This document shows, one piece after another, positions 44,612-53,863 of a DNA stretch of 64,000 bases. Both the position numbers and the translations under genes were made by a program. Source of the DNA: Lysinibacillus sp. BPa_S21 (GTDB lineage Bacteria; Bacillota; Bacilli; Bacillales_A; Planococcaceae); contig NZ_JALIRS010000011.1 in the NCBI RefSeq assembly GCF_023337795.1, positions 62,001-126,000 of the forward strand, read 5' to 3'. Each line of letters begins with the position of its first letter. Position 1 is the first letter of the stretch. The notes beneath the pieces were generated by a model. The model did not search any database, had not been told where the DNA came from, and worked only from the letters and a program-made list of their open reading frames with translations.

Positions 44612-45428
44612 TTAAATATGCATGGCCTAGCGAAAACGGAAAACGAAAAGTCGCTCGCGCTTCAAGACATGTGTGCGAGTTAAAACCTGAAACATGTCTT
44701 ACTACAAAATGGATAGTTTAATAATCTGAGGTAAAAGCTCAAAGATTAAAGATAAAAGTCCAAAGTTTACGTTTCAAAGATCTTTCGTATTAAAGTTAAA
44801 AACTTAACGTTTAAAAATCTTTTAAATCCTGGATTACTGGTTAAGGTGTTGATTTTTCTGGACCGTCCGTCATCCACCAGGCAGCTGGAGCTGTGCATTA
44901 CATAGAAAAATAATATACAAAACAGGCGTCTCTTAGTTTTAGGAGACGCCTTTTTATACTTTTATATTCGGTTTAAAGCACTATTATATAATCCGCTTAT
45001 GCAAAACAAAATAAATTTCAAAGAATATTAAATTATATGAAGAAAGATTGGAGGTGCGCAACAATTCTGATATTTATAAATTTTTGTTCAAGTTTCAAAA
45101 AAAGTGATTTTGAAACTTTTATAGTCAATAGTACAGGATATTTACGTATAGAGTATACACTCAAATTTTTAAGACCATTGAATCAGTCGCTTTTTAATTA
45201 ATAAATTAAACTTTATATTTGTTTATTTAACTAAATCATGTCAATTACTTGTCCCTTTAATCAGATTAGTTCAACAATGATGCTTAACTTGTGTCCAACA
45301 ATCGGGCCAGATTGTTGAATAACAACTTTTTGTGAAAGATTACCAAACGACGCTTTGGGAGCTTTATTTATTATAAATTCTAACTTAAACTATTTAAAAA
45401 ACGTCTAATTCAATAGGAGGGGAGATTT
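44612..45428. other. 817 bp gene-free region
   Basis: No gene is supported. It contains degenerate 21 bp units at 44732, 44753 and 44774 (TAAAAGCTC, TAAAAGTCC, TCAAAGATC), a terminator at 44924-44955, and an inverted repeat CAACAATC/GATTGTTG at 45296-45317. The rest is AT-rich with no clear signal. Confidence 0.45.
44924..44955 (+). terminator. Terminator in the gap after the coiled-coil gene
   Basis: AGGCGTCTC and GAGACGCCT form a perfect 9 bp stem followed by TTTTT. Confidence 0.8.
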
Positions 45429-45785
45429 ACGAAAAAACTACTTGCTTTAGCAATTGCACTGAGTTTCCTAATAGCTGGTTGTGGACAAGAGGATACAAAT
45501 TTGGAACATCAGGAAGGCGTTATTGTAGATATAAAAGAACTTTCAGATGGGATAAACCAAATTTTGGTTATACCAAATATACTTCCTGAAGATATTTCTA
45601 ATAAGAAGCTGGACGAATTAATAAAGCTTGCTCAAGAAAAGGGGGGAGCATATTATAGTTTTGAAATAGGTAAATATGTGGATTTCCAAGTTGGAACCCA
45701 TGTAATTGTATATTGGGACGGTTCCCAATTAGATTCTAATCCCCCTCAACGTGGGTTGGATAAGGTAGATATAATCTCAAAATAA
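45429..45785 (+). CDS. Small lipoprotein (DUF3221-like) with ACG at the start position
   Basis: A 118-residue lipoprotein frame. Immediately after the ribosome site GGAGGGGAG comes ACG at 45429, then KKLLALAIALSFLIAGC, a standard lipobox signal peptide. The body (EGVIVDIKELSDGINQILVI, FQVGTHVIVYWDGSQLDS) resembles the DUF3221/YobA type of small lipoproteins. The frame has no ATG, GTG or TTG before 45501, and an in-frame TAG lies 15 bases upstream of ACG. Either ACG is used, the start was lost by mutation (pseudogene), or the base is an error. Translation from TTG 45501 would lose the signal peptide. Confidence 0.6.
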   Translation, partial: TKKLLALAIALSFLIAGCGQEDTNLEHQEGVIVDIKELSDGINQILVIPNILPEDISNKKLDELIKLAQEKGGAYYSFEIGKYVDFQVGTHVIVYWDGSQLDSNPPQRGLDKVDIISK

Positions 45786-46272
45786 CCAACACCTCTATTT
45801 TTATTAAATTTAAAAGCACCTTAGCTCGCTTAAGATTATATAGTATGCAAATAAATTTTAAATAACGTTCTCAAATCAAAGTTTGGTAATACTTTCAAAA
45901 GCCACGAATGCTGTTAAATCAGTGTTTTGTGGCTTTTTGTATGAATATTATCTTTACAAATTTTTATTCAAAGGTATATGAACATAGTCACAATAAGACT
46001 TTTCAAGATTTTGCGGAAAACGCTGCGGGTGTGCTGTCCGAATAAAAACGAGTATAAATAGACAATTTATTAACGCTGTAAATCTGCATTTTTCAACCGG
46101 CTACTCAACTTCAACTCCCATGAAAGAACTTAATCATCTTTCATTTTCTGGGGTGAAGTGTTGATTTTTGGCGCTTCGACGCTATGTTTTTTGTGTATAT
46201 TTACTCAAAAGAGAAAGTGATGTTAAAATATTATGAATAATTGGGAAATAAAAAACAAAGGGGAGATAAAGG
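45786..46272. other. 487 bp gene-free region
   Basis: A terminator at 45897-45938 ends the lipoprotein transcript. The remaining 300 bases have no supported gene; no promoter stands out. Confidence 0.4.
45897..45938 (+). terminator. Terminator after the lipoprotein gene
   Basis: AAAAGCCAC and GTGGCTTTT pair, and TTTTT follows; the loop is long. Confidence 0.7.
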
Positions 46273-46662
46273 TTGAAAATATCAAGAAATCCAGAAACTG
46301 TACATACACCAGTAGCACCGTACATACACCAAATAGAGGTTACAGGCCCTAGTAAGTGGCTCACATTGTCGGGTCAATTAGGAATGGAAGTGGACGGAAC
46401 AGTACCAGAGAATCCCTTAGAGCAATTGCAGGTAGCTTTGGACAACATAAAAAGAAATCTGGAATCTGCTAATATGCAAGTTAGTGATTTGACGAAAATG
46501 GTTTTTTATTTAGTGGGTGATTTTGAAGCAGAGAGAAGAAGAACTATTATAGCGGATTTTTTAGGTGAACATCTCACTTGCACGACAATGATATATGTAG
46601 TTGCTTTAGCTGCGCCAGTATATAAAGTAGAAATTGATGCTTGGGCTTGTAAAGATATTTAA
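46273..46662 (+). CDS. RidA/YjgF/Rid family protein
   Basis: A 129-residue Rid-family protein with typical blocks LTLSGQLGMEVDG, NIKRNLESANMQVSDLTKMV and a C-terminal VEIDAWA. Canonical RidA hydrolyses reactive enamines and has a conserved Arg near the C-terminus (about 105) and an ending IEIEAIA; here that region reads TCTTMIYVVALAAPVYKVEI, without the Arg, so this is probably another Rid subgroup with a different or unknown activity. The start is TTG 46273 after AAGGGGAG. It is a single gene. Confidence 0.8.
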   Translation: MKISRNPETVHTPVAPYIHQIEVTGPSKWLTLSGQLGMEVDGTVPENPLEQLQVALDNIKRNLESANMQVSDLTKMVFYLVGDFEAERRRTIIADFLGEHLTCTTMIYVVALAAPVYKVEIDAWACKDI

Positions 46663-46877
46663 AAAATATTGAGTCTTAAATTTAGAGTAATTTAATTAAA
46701 GTTTAGTGAGATTTACTTAAATACTAAGAATTGAGATTAACTCTTTTTTTGTAGCTATAGGGCAGTTAAGTTGATTAATAAGGTGTTTGTTTTATCATTA
46801 AACAATAAAGATAAATGATCAAAGAAAAGAAGTAATACAATTTAATATTTGTTTCGATAAACCGCAGCGTAAGATAA

Positions 46878-46920
46878 GAAAAAGCCATTCCCTCCACAAG
46901 CGGAGAGAATGACTTTCCTT
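46878..46920 (-). terminator. Terminator after the HEAT-repeat gene
   Basis: On the minus strand GTCATTCTCTCC pairs with GGAGGGAATGGC, followed by TTTTTC. Confidence 0.7.
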
Positions 46921-46941
46921 CATAAATCGCAAAACTACTGA

Positions 46942-47370
46942 TTACAGTTTCGCCCAACGTTCCTCTAACCAGTTCATAAATTGTACACCTTTGTCGCCTT
47001 CATACGCATCAAAGACATCTAAACGCATACGTTTTAGTTTATCTGCAAAGTCTGCCACTGTATGGTCCTTCGGCAAGCTCTTTTTAACCCGCAGGAAAAT
47101 TTTGTCTGTTCCTTTGATAATATCAAAACGTGCAGGTAATGGCTTCTCTACGTCCTCGCCAAGCGCCACAAGTGCTTCATAGGCTGCTAATTGCACCTTG
47201 TTGACAGTATCATGCTGCATACGATTTTTTAATAAATCTATGATTTTGTCATGTTGATAAGCCGATAACTTTTCGACTGCGTCTAAACGCTCTCGCCAGC
47301 TAGACGTATAATTGGCCTGTTTCTTTAATGTTTCATACTGCTCAGGTAATGCTGTTTCAAACTGTTTCAA
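46942..47370 (-). CDS. HEAT-repeat domain protein
   Basis: A 142-residue helical protein. WRERLDAVEKLSAYQHDKII and NKVQLAAYEALVALGEDV are two HEAT-like helical pairs. The C-terminal half (VKKSLPKDHTVADFADKLKR) is helical too. HEAT repeats bind proteins; no partner is suggested. It is convergent with RidA and faces the rlmD gene's end. AAAGAGGTG precedes ATG 47370. Confidence 0.75.
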   Translation of the reverse strand: MKQFETALPEQYETLKKQANYTSSWRERLDAVEKLSAYQHDKIIDLLKNRMQHDTVNKVQLAAYEALVALGEDVEKPLPARFDIIKGTDKIFLRVKKSLPKDHTVADFADKLKRMRLDVFDAYEGDKGVQFMNWLEERWAKL

Positions 47371-47534
47371 GTAATTGCACCTCTTTTTTTAACTAGAGGA
47401 AAAATGAATTCTTCTTCTGCTTCTCTTATTATACGTTGTCTTGGTGAAAATAGCGAAGAATCGCTGGTAAGGATATATATAGAAAATGGTGAATTGCGAT
47501 TTCATATAACTTTGAAAATTCACTGCAAATAAAG

Positions 47535-47572
47535 AAAGAAGGCAACAACCTGGAAGGGTAGTTGCCTTCTTT
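47535..47572 (-). terminator. Terminator after rlmD
   Basis: AAAGAAGGCAAC and GTTGCCTTCTTT form a perfect 12 bp stem with an inner ACC/GGT pairing. Confidence 0.85.
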
Positions 47573-47579
47573 TAAAGGA

Positions 47580-48971
47580 TTAATGTACTTTTTTTAATAT
47601 AAGTTGAGCAACGCATTCTACCTGCGCCGTCTGTGCAAACATATCCACTGGCTGAATATACTCTACATCATAAAACTTCGACAATTCATTTAAATCCTTT
47701 GCTAAAGTTGATGGGTTGCAAGACGTATAAACAAAGCGCTTCGGTTTTAGCTTCAACACAGTGCGGATGAATTCTGGCGCTAGACCTGTGCGGGGTGGAT
47801 CTACTGTAATAACATCTGGTGTAAATCCTTCCTTGCGCCATTTTGCTAGGACACTTTCGGCTGTGCCGACTGCGTATTTTGTATGCTTGAAGCCATGATT
47901 TCTGGCATTTTTACGTGCATCCTGAATGCTTTCTGGAATAACATCCATCCCACGAACTTCTTTTGCTTTGTCAGCTAGCCATAAACCAATTGTCCCAACA
48001 CCGCAGTAAGCATCTACAACTGTTTCTTTGCCTGTTAATGCTGCTGCTTTTTTAATTTCATCATAGAGATGAACGGTTTGTGTTGGATTCAGTTGGAAAA
48101 AGGCGCGAGCTGATAAATCAAAGGCTAATTCGCCAAGCTCCTCGTGAATTGTTTCTTTGCCATCAAGGACAATCGTTTCATCGCCAAAGATTAACGATGT
48201 TTTCTCACGGTTTATATTTTGGGCGATCGATACGATGCTTGGGTCGATTTTCTTTATACGTGCAATGAGTTCAGCTAGATGTGGAATTTCTTTGCGTGTT
48301 GTCACAAGCACGACCTGCGTTTCACCTGTACGAACCCCTGTACGTACAACAATCGTACGCACTAGGCCATCAAGCGTACGACCATCGTAAATAGTAATAT
48401 TCAGTTTTTGTAAAATTTTACGTGTGGCCACTGTAATTTTTGACGTAATTGGATGTTGCACAAGGCAATCATTGATGTTCAGTAACTTGTTGCTACCTTC
48501 TGCAAAAAGCCCTGCATAGACACGCTTACCTTCTTTACGTACTTGATATTGACTTTTGTTACGATAATTCCATGGATTATCCATCCCTAGCGTTTTGTGA
48601 ACTTTAACTGTATTCGCTAAAGGCTTAGCATAGCGTTCTAGTGCTTGAATTACGATATCACGCTTTTCAATTAGCTGTTTTTCATATGTCATATGTTGAA
48701 GCTGACAGCCGCCACATTCATTGTAAACTGGGCAAGGTGCTTCCTGACGATATTTTGAAGCTTTGCGAATAGTGATTATTTCTGCTTCGGCAAAGTTTCG
48801 TTGTGTTTTAGTCACTTGTGCTGTAATTTCTTCACCAGGAATAGCGCCTTTTACGAATACAACATTACGCTTATAAAAGCCTACACCTTCACCGTTAATA
48901 CCAAGTCTTTTTATTGTTAGAGGAAATTTTTGTCCTACTTCCATTGTTGTTTGCTGCGTCAAGCGTTCCAC
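47580..48971 (-). CDS. rlmD: 23S rRNA (uracil-5-)-methyltransferase, RumA family
   Basis: A 463-residue RNA methyltransferase of usual length. An N-terminal TRAM domain ([17 protein letters not shown]) is followed by the [4Fe-4S] ligands [14 protein letters not shown]. The C-terminal SAM domain has [25 protein letters not shown] and the catalytic Cys in [11 protein letters not shown]. It methylates uridine in 23S rRNA. pdaA next door recalls B. subtilis, where yfjO (this family) lies near pdaA, so it may be the YfjO rather than the RlmCD orthologue. The start is uncertain: GTG 48971 is used; TTG 48962 is possible. Confidence 0.9.
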   Translation of the reverse strand: MERLTQQTTMEVGQKFPLTIKRLGINGEGVGFYKRNVVFVKGAIPGEEITAQVTKTQRNFAEAEIITIRKASKYRQEAPCPVYNECGGCQLQHMTYEKQLIEKRDIVIQALERYAKPLANTVKVHKTLGMDNPWNYRNKSQYQVRKEGKRVYAGLFAEGSNKLLNINDCLVQHPITSKITVATRKILQKLNITIYDGRTLDGLVRTIVVRTGVRTGETQVVLVTTRKEIPHLAELIARIKKIDPSIVSIAQNINREKTSLIFGDETIVLDGKETIHEELGELAFDLSARAFFQLNPTQTVHLYDEIKKAAALTGKETVVDAYCGVGTIGLWLADKAKEVRGMDVIPESIQDARKNARNHGFKHTKYAVGTAESVLAKWRKEGFTPDVITVDPPRTGLAPEFIRTVLKLKPKRFVYTSCNPSTLAKDLNELSKFYDVEYIQPVDMFAQTAQVECVAQLILKKVH

Positions 48972-49006
48972 GTCCCTGTTCTTTTAATATCATCTCCCCA
49001 TTATAA

Positions 49007-49825
49007 CTAAGGAGCAGACGATTGCAAAGCGACAGGGAAATCTTCGTATTCTAAAACTAAATCGTCAAGGGATAAAAATGTGTAGCCTTGTTTTTTCGCT
49101 TCGGCAATAAACTTTGGAAGAGCTTCTGCATTATCTTGTGCAACTGTATGCATTAAAATAACAGCACCAGGGTGTAGCTGTTCCATTAATGCATTGTATG
49201 CGTAATCTGCGCCGCGACGGACATCCCTTTCCCAATCCTTAAAGGCAACAGACCAGAAAATATGACGATAGCCTTCAGCATTGCCTACCTCTAATAATTT
49301 CGCATTAAATGTACCTTCAGGTGGTCGAGCATATGATGTACGTTTAATACCTGTTAATTCACGTAACTTATCATCGAGTTTCTTCCATTCACTACGCATA
49401 CCATCTGGCGTAAGCCTCGCCATATTTGGGTGCCCCCATGAATGGTTGCCGATCGTATGGCCATCCTTAACCATACGTTTTACTAAATCGGGGGCACTAT
49501 CTAAATAATGACCAGTTAAAAAGAAGGTAGCTGGTGCGTGTTCCTTCTTCAATGTGTCCAAAATGCTTTCTGTAAACCCATTTTCATATCCATTATCAAA
49601 GGTTAAATAAGCAACTTTTTTATCAGGCTTTCCTTTATAAATTGCACCATACTTCTCAACTAGCTGATCAAGCTGTGCACCAGCCTCTGCTTGTTCACCG
49701 TTTTTCGCGCGTTTAAAGCCCCAATTGTGTTCATCAGAACCGGAGGCCGAAAATGGATTATAACTAATTGCCGCGGCAATAATAAAAGTAGCGATGACCG
49801 ATCCTATAATATGCTGTTTCCACAT
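49007..49825 (-). CDS. pdaA: Polysaccharide deacetylase PdaA (delta-lactam-forming)
   Basis: A 272-residue exported deacetylase. The membrane anchor or signal is WKQHIIGSVIATFIIAAAIS. The NodB domain has VAYLTFDNGYENGFT, the zinc-binding HSWGHPNM, RPPEGTFNAK and a late MHTVAQDN. PdaA removes acetyl groups from N-acetylmuramic acid to make the muramic delta-lactam of the spore cortex, required for germination. ATG 49825 is preceded by AAAGGATG; the ATG at 49849 is upstream of that site. A sigma-G-like promoter lies just upstream. Confidence 0.9.
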   Translation of the reverse strand: MWKQHIIGSVIATFIIAAAISYNPFSASGSDEHNWGFKRAKNGEQAEAGAQLDQLVEKYGAIYKGKPDKKVAYLTFDNGYENGFTESILDTLKKEHAPATFFLTGHYLDSAPDLVKRMVKDGHTIGNHSWGHPNMARLTPDGMRSEWKKLDDKLRELTGIKRTSYARPPEGTFNAKLLEVGNAEGYRHIFWSVAFKDWERDVRRGADYAYNALMEQLHPGAVILMHTVAQDNAEALPKFIAEAKKQGYTFLSLDDLVLEYEDFPVALQSSAP

Positions 49826-49849
49826 AAAAACGCATCCTTTCTTTTTCAT

Positions 49850-49878
49850 TAGAATGCGTTATTTTTAAAGAATTATCC
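49850..49878 (-). promoter_or_regulatory. Candidate sigma-G promoter of pdaA
   Basis: On the minus strand GGATA (49874-49878) and CATTCTA (49850-49856) are separated by 17 bases. The -10 fits the sigma-G/F consensus CATNNTA; the -35 has one mismatch. Transcription would start about 18 bases before the ATG. pdaA is a forespore gene in B. subtilis. Confidence 0.5.
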
Positions 49879-50109
49879 TTGTTGATTTTATTCAAAAATT
49901 GCTTCTTTTAAATGAAGGAATTAAAGCCACTGAATGAAAATATGCCGACGCAACGCATAATTTTTTTAAAACAGTAGGTTGTACATGTTGATCTTCTAAT
50001 ATTAAAAAGGACAAAACCGCGCGAAATGAAAAATACCGGCGAACACCGAAATACCTAAAAAGCAATACCCACGAAAGATGTTATAATGGTACATAGTGAG
50101 GTGTTACGA

Positions 50110-50913
50110 ATGCGTATTATTACGAAAATTGCACGTCAAAAAAACAATCCAGAACGTTATAATATATATTTGAATGAAGAATACGCTTTTCCTGTAGATG
50201 AGGCAATTCTCCTTCAATTTGGATTAACGAAGGGAAAAGCTCTTGAGGAATTTGATATTCAGGAAATTGCCTATGAGGATGAGATTCGAAAAGCTTTTAA
50301 CAAAGGTTTAAATTTTTTGTCTTATCAAATGCGCAGTGAGCATGAGGTTAAGAAAAAGCTTCTTGCGTTAGAGTTTGGCGAAGCAGTTATTTTAGAAGCG
50401 ATACAAAAGCTTAAATCATACGGTTTTTTAAATGATGAAACTTATTCCAAGGCGTTACTCGATTCGAAAAAAGCTACGATGAAAAAGGGACCAAAGGCAA
50501 TTCGGCAAGACCTTATGAAAAAAGGGATTGATAAAAGCTTACAGGATGAGGTACTTGCTACATATAGTCATGCGGAACAGGTGAAGCTTGCGACACAATT
50601 GGCTGAGAAAGTCATTCGATCAGAAAAAAAGAAAACTCCAACACAAATAAAAGCTAAAATTCAAGATTTTTTAATGCGAAAAGGTTATTCTTTTAGTGTT
50701 GTTGATGAGGTGCTTGGTCAAATAGAGATCGAGCAAGCTGAAGATGAATGGCAACAGCTTCTGGATGTACAAGGCGAAAAAGTTTGGAAAAAGTATTCAT
50801 CGAAGTATACTGGTTATGAACTGAAAATGAAAATAAAGCAGGCACTCTATCAAAAGGGGTTTCCTATAGAGGTTATAGATCGTTTTATAGAAGAGAAGGA
50901 GAATGAGGAATGA
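50110..50913 (+). CDS. recX: Recombination regulator RecX
   Basis: A 267-residue RecX, with the three-helix repeats that define the family: FLSYQMRSEHEVKKKLLALEF, DLMKKGIDKSLQDEVLATYS and IQDFLMRKGYSFSVVDEVLG. It binds and inhibits RecA filaments. ATG 50110 is preceded by GAGGTG. Its ATGA overlap with yfhH shows an operon; the gene order recX-yfhH-yfhJ and then yfhP and mutY is that of B. subtilis. Confidence 0.93.
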   Translation: MRIITKIARQKNNPERYNIYLNEEYAFPVDEAILLQFGLTKGKALEEFDIQEIAYEDEIRKAFNKGLNFLSYQMRSEHEVKKKLLALEFGEAVILEAIQKLKSYGFLNDETYSKALLDSKKATMKKGPKAIRQDLMKKGIDKSLQDEVLATYSHAEQVKLATQLAEKVIRSEKKKTPTQIKAKIQDFLMRKGYSFSVVDEVLGQIEIEQAEDEWQQLLDVQGEKVWKKYSSKYTGYELKMKIKQALYQKGFPIEVIDRFIEEKENEE

Positions 50914-51239
50914 ACGAAAAAAATTATGCTGCAATGTCAGAGCACGAATTACGTGAGGAAATAGCCATGTTAAAGGAAAAGGCACGTAAGGCGGAACAGC
51001 TAGGTATTATTAATGAATTCGCTGTATACGAGCGTAAGTCTTTAATGGCTGCAGCTTATTTAGTGGATTTGGATACAATAATTCCTGGAGAAATGTATCG
51101 TATTGACGGTTCTGCAAATGAATTTTTCCAAGTGGATTATTTAAAAGGACGCTTTGCCTGGGGACATCGCTTAGGGGGCGAAAAATACCAAGAGGCGTTA
51201 CCTGTTTCAATGCTATCTCCTGTAAAGGCGGGCAAATAA
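50910..51239 (+). CDS. yfhH: DUF1811 protein YfhH
   Basis: A 109-residue protein matching B. subtilis YfhH (DUF1811), with MSEHELREEIAMLKEKARKA and the YRIDGSANEFFQVDYLKGRF block. The function is unknown; it probably has a helical N-terminus and a small SH3-like beta domain. Its start overlaps the recX stop by four bases, and its stop is adjacent to the yfhJ start. Confidence 0.9.
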   Translation: MNEKNYAAMSEHELREEIAMLKEKARKAEQLGIINEFAVYERKSLMAAAYLVDLDTIIPGEMYRIDGSANEFFQVDYLKGRFAWGHRLGGEKYQEALPVSMLSPVKAGK

Positions 51240-51509
51240 ATGGAAGAAATAATCGAGAAACTAACGGCTGAGTTACTTGCAAAAAACCCGCAAATGTCAG
51301 TAGGACGTGCACGAGTTTGGATTGAGCTATTATGGAGTGATTTTGAATCAACTTCTGCAAAAGCTGGCTATGCTTACCGTGGTGCTGATTACACTGAAAA
51401 TTTAGTGCGTCAATTAATTACCAGCTATGGTGATAAACTGCATGCATTTGCAGGACGTAATCCAAAATACGCACATTTACTTGATGCTAGTGATGATATA
51501 ATGCAATAA
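51240..51509 (+). CDS. yfhJ: WVELL protein YfhJ
   Basis: An 89-residue protein of the WVELL family: GRARVWIELLWSDFESTSAK, then RGADYTENLVRQLITSYGDK and AGRNPKYAHLL. Here the motif reads WIELL. The function is unknown. It begins right after the yfhH stop codon, with a ribosome site in yfhH's end (AAAGGCGGG). A terminator follows. Confidence 0.9.
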   Translation: MEEIIEKLTAELLAKNPQMSVGRARVWIELLWSDFESTSAKAGYAYRGADYTENLVRQLITSYGDKLHAFAGRNPKYAHLLDASDDIMQ

Positions 51510-51510
51510 C

Positions 51511-51544
51511 AAAACCCTGACCATACATTTGGTCAGGGTTTGCT
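51511..51544. terminator. Bidirectional terminator between yfhJ and yfhP
   Basis: AAACCCTGACCA and TGGTCAGGGTTT form a perfect 12 bp stem. Confidence 0.88.
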
Positions 51545-51549
51545 GATGT

Positions 51550-52536
51550 TTAATTACTTGCACCAACCTGTAATTTTTTCTGAAGTTTATCTTCTGTAAA
51601 AATCCAGCCAGTGTATGAAGTGATAATCTCATTGTCATCGTTTAAATGAGCGACAGCAACGAAAGGATAGCGATTATCACTACGGTAACGCAGATCAATT
51701 AATCTTACTTCTGTTAAGCCATTATCAAGTTCCGAAATTTCCCAACGGTACAATGGTGAGAATGACACGAAAGCAGCAAGATTCGGATCTTTCAAAGCTA
51801 TATCAATAAGGGGCGTTTTCGGTAAAGGTTTTATTTCGAATTTATCGTAAATATTAACAGTTCGCCCATATGCACGGCCCACGTAATAATGTGTTTTTGA
51901 TTTTGCTGCAATTCGCCAGTGGAAGAATCGCATTGTAGGGGCTACAATCACATACTCTTCATCTTGAATGGTATTATGCACAGCATTTTTCACGGCCTTT
52001 TGGACTGCAAAACGTAAAATGTAATAAACGATAATAATAAGATACATGATACTAAATGTCCAAACGGGATTTACACCAAATGCCCAAAGTAAAATGCCGA
52101 GACAATGTAATGTAAAAATAATAGGATCAAAGGTATTAATGACACCCAGTGCAACCCATCTTCTAGAGAATGGTCGAAGGGCTTGTGTACCGTAAGCATT
52201 GAAGATATCAACAAAGACGTGAAGTGCTACAGCTAAAAATGTCCAAAGCCATAAATGAAACACATTTGCGTCTTGAATAATAATGGCTAAAACCGCTGTA
52301 ATTAAGATAGGCCAAATAGCTACTGCAGGGAGTGAATGTGTAATTCCGCGATGATGTCGAATATAAATTGCGTTGTTGCGCAGTTTTAAAACTGTATCTA
52401 CATCAGGTGCCTGTGAGCCGATAATCGTACCTGCCATTACTGCGGTAAAGGTTAAAGAATGATTTGCTACAACGGGGTCAGCTAATGCAAGACCACCGAG
52501 AGCTATACCCATAACGAAATGTGTGCCTGAATCCAA
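51550..52536 (-). CDS. yfhP: Metal-dependent hydrolase YfhP
   Basis: A 328-residue integral membrane protein of the YfhP/DUF457 (LexA-binding inner membrane hydrolase) family. The metal-site motifs are SGTHFVMG (residues 3-10), GSQAPDVDTVLKLRN, YIRHHRGITHSLP and ALHVFVDIFNAYGTQAL. Five or so membrane helices follow, then a soluble beta-rich tail. TTG 52536 is 9 bases after AAGGAG and gives the family's normal start (M/L-DSGTHF). The upstream open frame is not supported. Confidence 0.87.
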   Translation of the reverse strand: MDSGTHFVMGIALGGLALADPVVANHSLTFTAVMAGTIIGSQAPDVDTVLKLRNNAIYIRHHRGITHSLPAVAIWPILITAVLAIIIQDANVFHLWLWTFLAVALHVFVDIFNAYGTQALRPFSRRWVALGVINTFDPIIFTLHCLGILLWAFGVNPVWTFSIMYLIIIVYYILRFAVQKAVKNAVHNTIQDEEYVIVAPTMRFFHWRIAAKSKTHYYVGRAYGRTVNIYDKFEIKPLPKTPLIDIALKDPNLAAFVSFSPLYRWEISELDNGLTEVRLIDLRYRSDNRYPFVAVAHLNDDNEIITSYTGWIFTEDKLQKKLQVGASN

Positions 52537-52744
52537 AAATATCCACTCCTTGTATGCATCAAAATAGAGTACAATTTGCATACATGTATATTTCAATAAT
52601 CGTAATACTGATATTTCTCTATTTAGACTGTCGTCTAAATTTTAAACCTAGAAAAAATGATGGCGCTTTTTGTCGTTTATGATCTTTTCTTAATTGTATA
52701 CTCTTTTTACCATAAATAAAATTGTAAAGACGCAGGAGGTCACT

Positions 52745-53779
52745 GTGAATTATCCATATGTAACAGAATTTCGACAATCTTTAGTCGAATGGTTTAATGT
52801 TGAGAAACGTGATTTACCTTGGAGGCATACTACTGATCCTTATAAAATCTGGGTATCAGAAGTGATGCTACAGCAAACACGTGTCGACACAGTTATTCCG
52901 TATTACAATCGTTTCATGGAAAGCTTTCCAACAATAGAATTACTCGCGGAAGCACCACAAGAATACTTATTGAAGCATTGGGAAGGCCTCGGCTATTATT
53001 CCCGTGCACGTAACTTACAAGCGGGTGTTCGTGAGGTATTAGAAAACTATGGTGGGGTAGTACCCGATAATCGCCATGAGATTTCAAAATTAAAAGGCGT
53101 AGGTCCCTATACTGCTGGAGCTATTTTAAGTATTGCCTATAATAAGCCCGAACATGCGGTTGATGGCAATGTTATGCGCGTTTTAAGTCGTGTACTTACT
53201 ATTCATGATGATATTGCAGCTCCAAAGACTAAAAAGATTTTTGAAGCGGCAGTTGAGGAACTGATAGATCCTGAAAATGCATCGTCCTTCAATCAAGGCC
53301 TAATGGAACTTGGTGCGCTTATTTGTACGCCAACTTCACCAAAGTGTTTATTGTGTCCAGTTCGCGAATACTGTACTGCTTTTAATAAAGGTGAGCCCGA
53401 AAAGTTACCTGTCAAATCTAAAAAAGTAAAGATGAAGCATATCACTTATGATGTACTTGTCTGCCAAGATGACGAAGGTCGAATTTTATTGGAGCAGCGT
53501 CCTGCAGAGGGTTTACTTGCTAATCTATGGCAGTTTCCAATGCTTGAACACGGTAAAGATTCAATAGATACTTTAAAAAATGATTATGCTATGAATGTTC
53601 AATCGCAACAGGATTTGCTAACATTTAAACATGTTTTTTCACATTTAACATGGCATATAAATAGCTATTTTATGAAATGTAATTCAGCAGTAAAGGGCGA
53701 ATGGCTAACACGCGAACAAATAGAAGTATTGCCAATGTCCGTCCCAATGCTGAAAATTTGGCAAGAGATTAAGGATTAA
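52745..53779 (+). CDS. mutY: A/G-specific adenine glycosylase MutY
   Basis: A 344-residue DNA glycosylase. The helix-hairpin-helix LKGVGPYTAGAILSIAYNKP and catalytic Asp (VDGNVMRVLSR) are present; the [4Fe-4S] loop is CTPTSPKCLLCPVREYC. The C-terminal NUDIX-like domain (ILLEQRPAEGLLANLWQFPM) recognises 8-oxoG. It removes A mispaired with 8-oxoguanine. GTG 52745 lies 5 bases after CAGGAGGT and is the best start; an upstream ATG at 52694 has no site. sspE follows, as in B. subtilis (there with fabL between). Confidence 0.93.
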   Translation: MNYPYVTEFRQSLVEWFNVEKRDLPWRHTTDPYKIWVSEVMLQQTRVDTVIPYYNRFMESFPTIELLAEAPQEYLLKHWEGLGYYSRARNLQAGVREVLENYGGVVPDNRHEISKLKGVGPYTAGAILSIAYNKPEHAVDGNVMRVLSRVLTIHDDIAAPKTKKIFEAAVEELIDPENASSFNQGLMELGALICTPTSPKCLLCPVREYCTAFNKGEPEKLPVKSKKVKMKHITYDVLVCQDDEGRILLEQRPAEGLLANLWQFPMLEHGKDSIDTLKNDYAMNVQSQQDLLTFKHVFSHLTWHINSYFMKCNSAVKGEWLTREQIEVLPMSVPMLKIWQEIKD

Positions 53780-53810
53780 TCAAGAAAATTAAGTTATTAA
53801 AAATTTATAG

Positions 53811-53840
53811 GCATAAAAGCATTCACCTCGGTACACAATA
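53811..53840 (+). promoter_or_regulatory. Candidate sigma-G promoter of sspE
   Basis: GCATA (53811-53815) and CACAATA (53834-53840), 18 bases apart, fit the sigma-G pattern (-35 GHATR, -10 CATNNTA with one mismatch). The start would fall at about 53847. Inverted arms CATTCACCTC (53820-53829) and GAGGTGAATG (53850-53859) flank the -10. Confidence 0.45.
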
Positions 53841-53863
53841 ATGAGCGTGGAGGTGAATGAATC

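Noticed and set aside
45296-45317. CAACAATC/GATTGTTG as a terminator
   Set aside because: No T run of useful length follows and no gene ends nearby; left as an unexplained inverted repeat in the gap.
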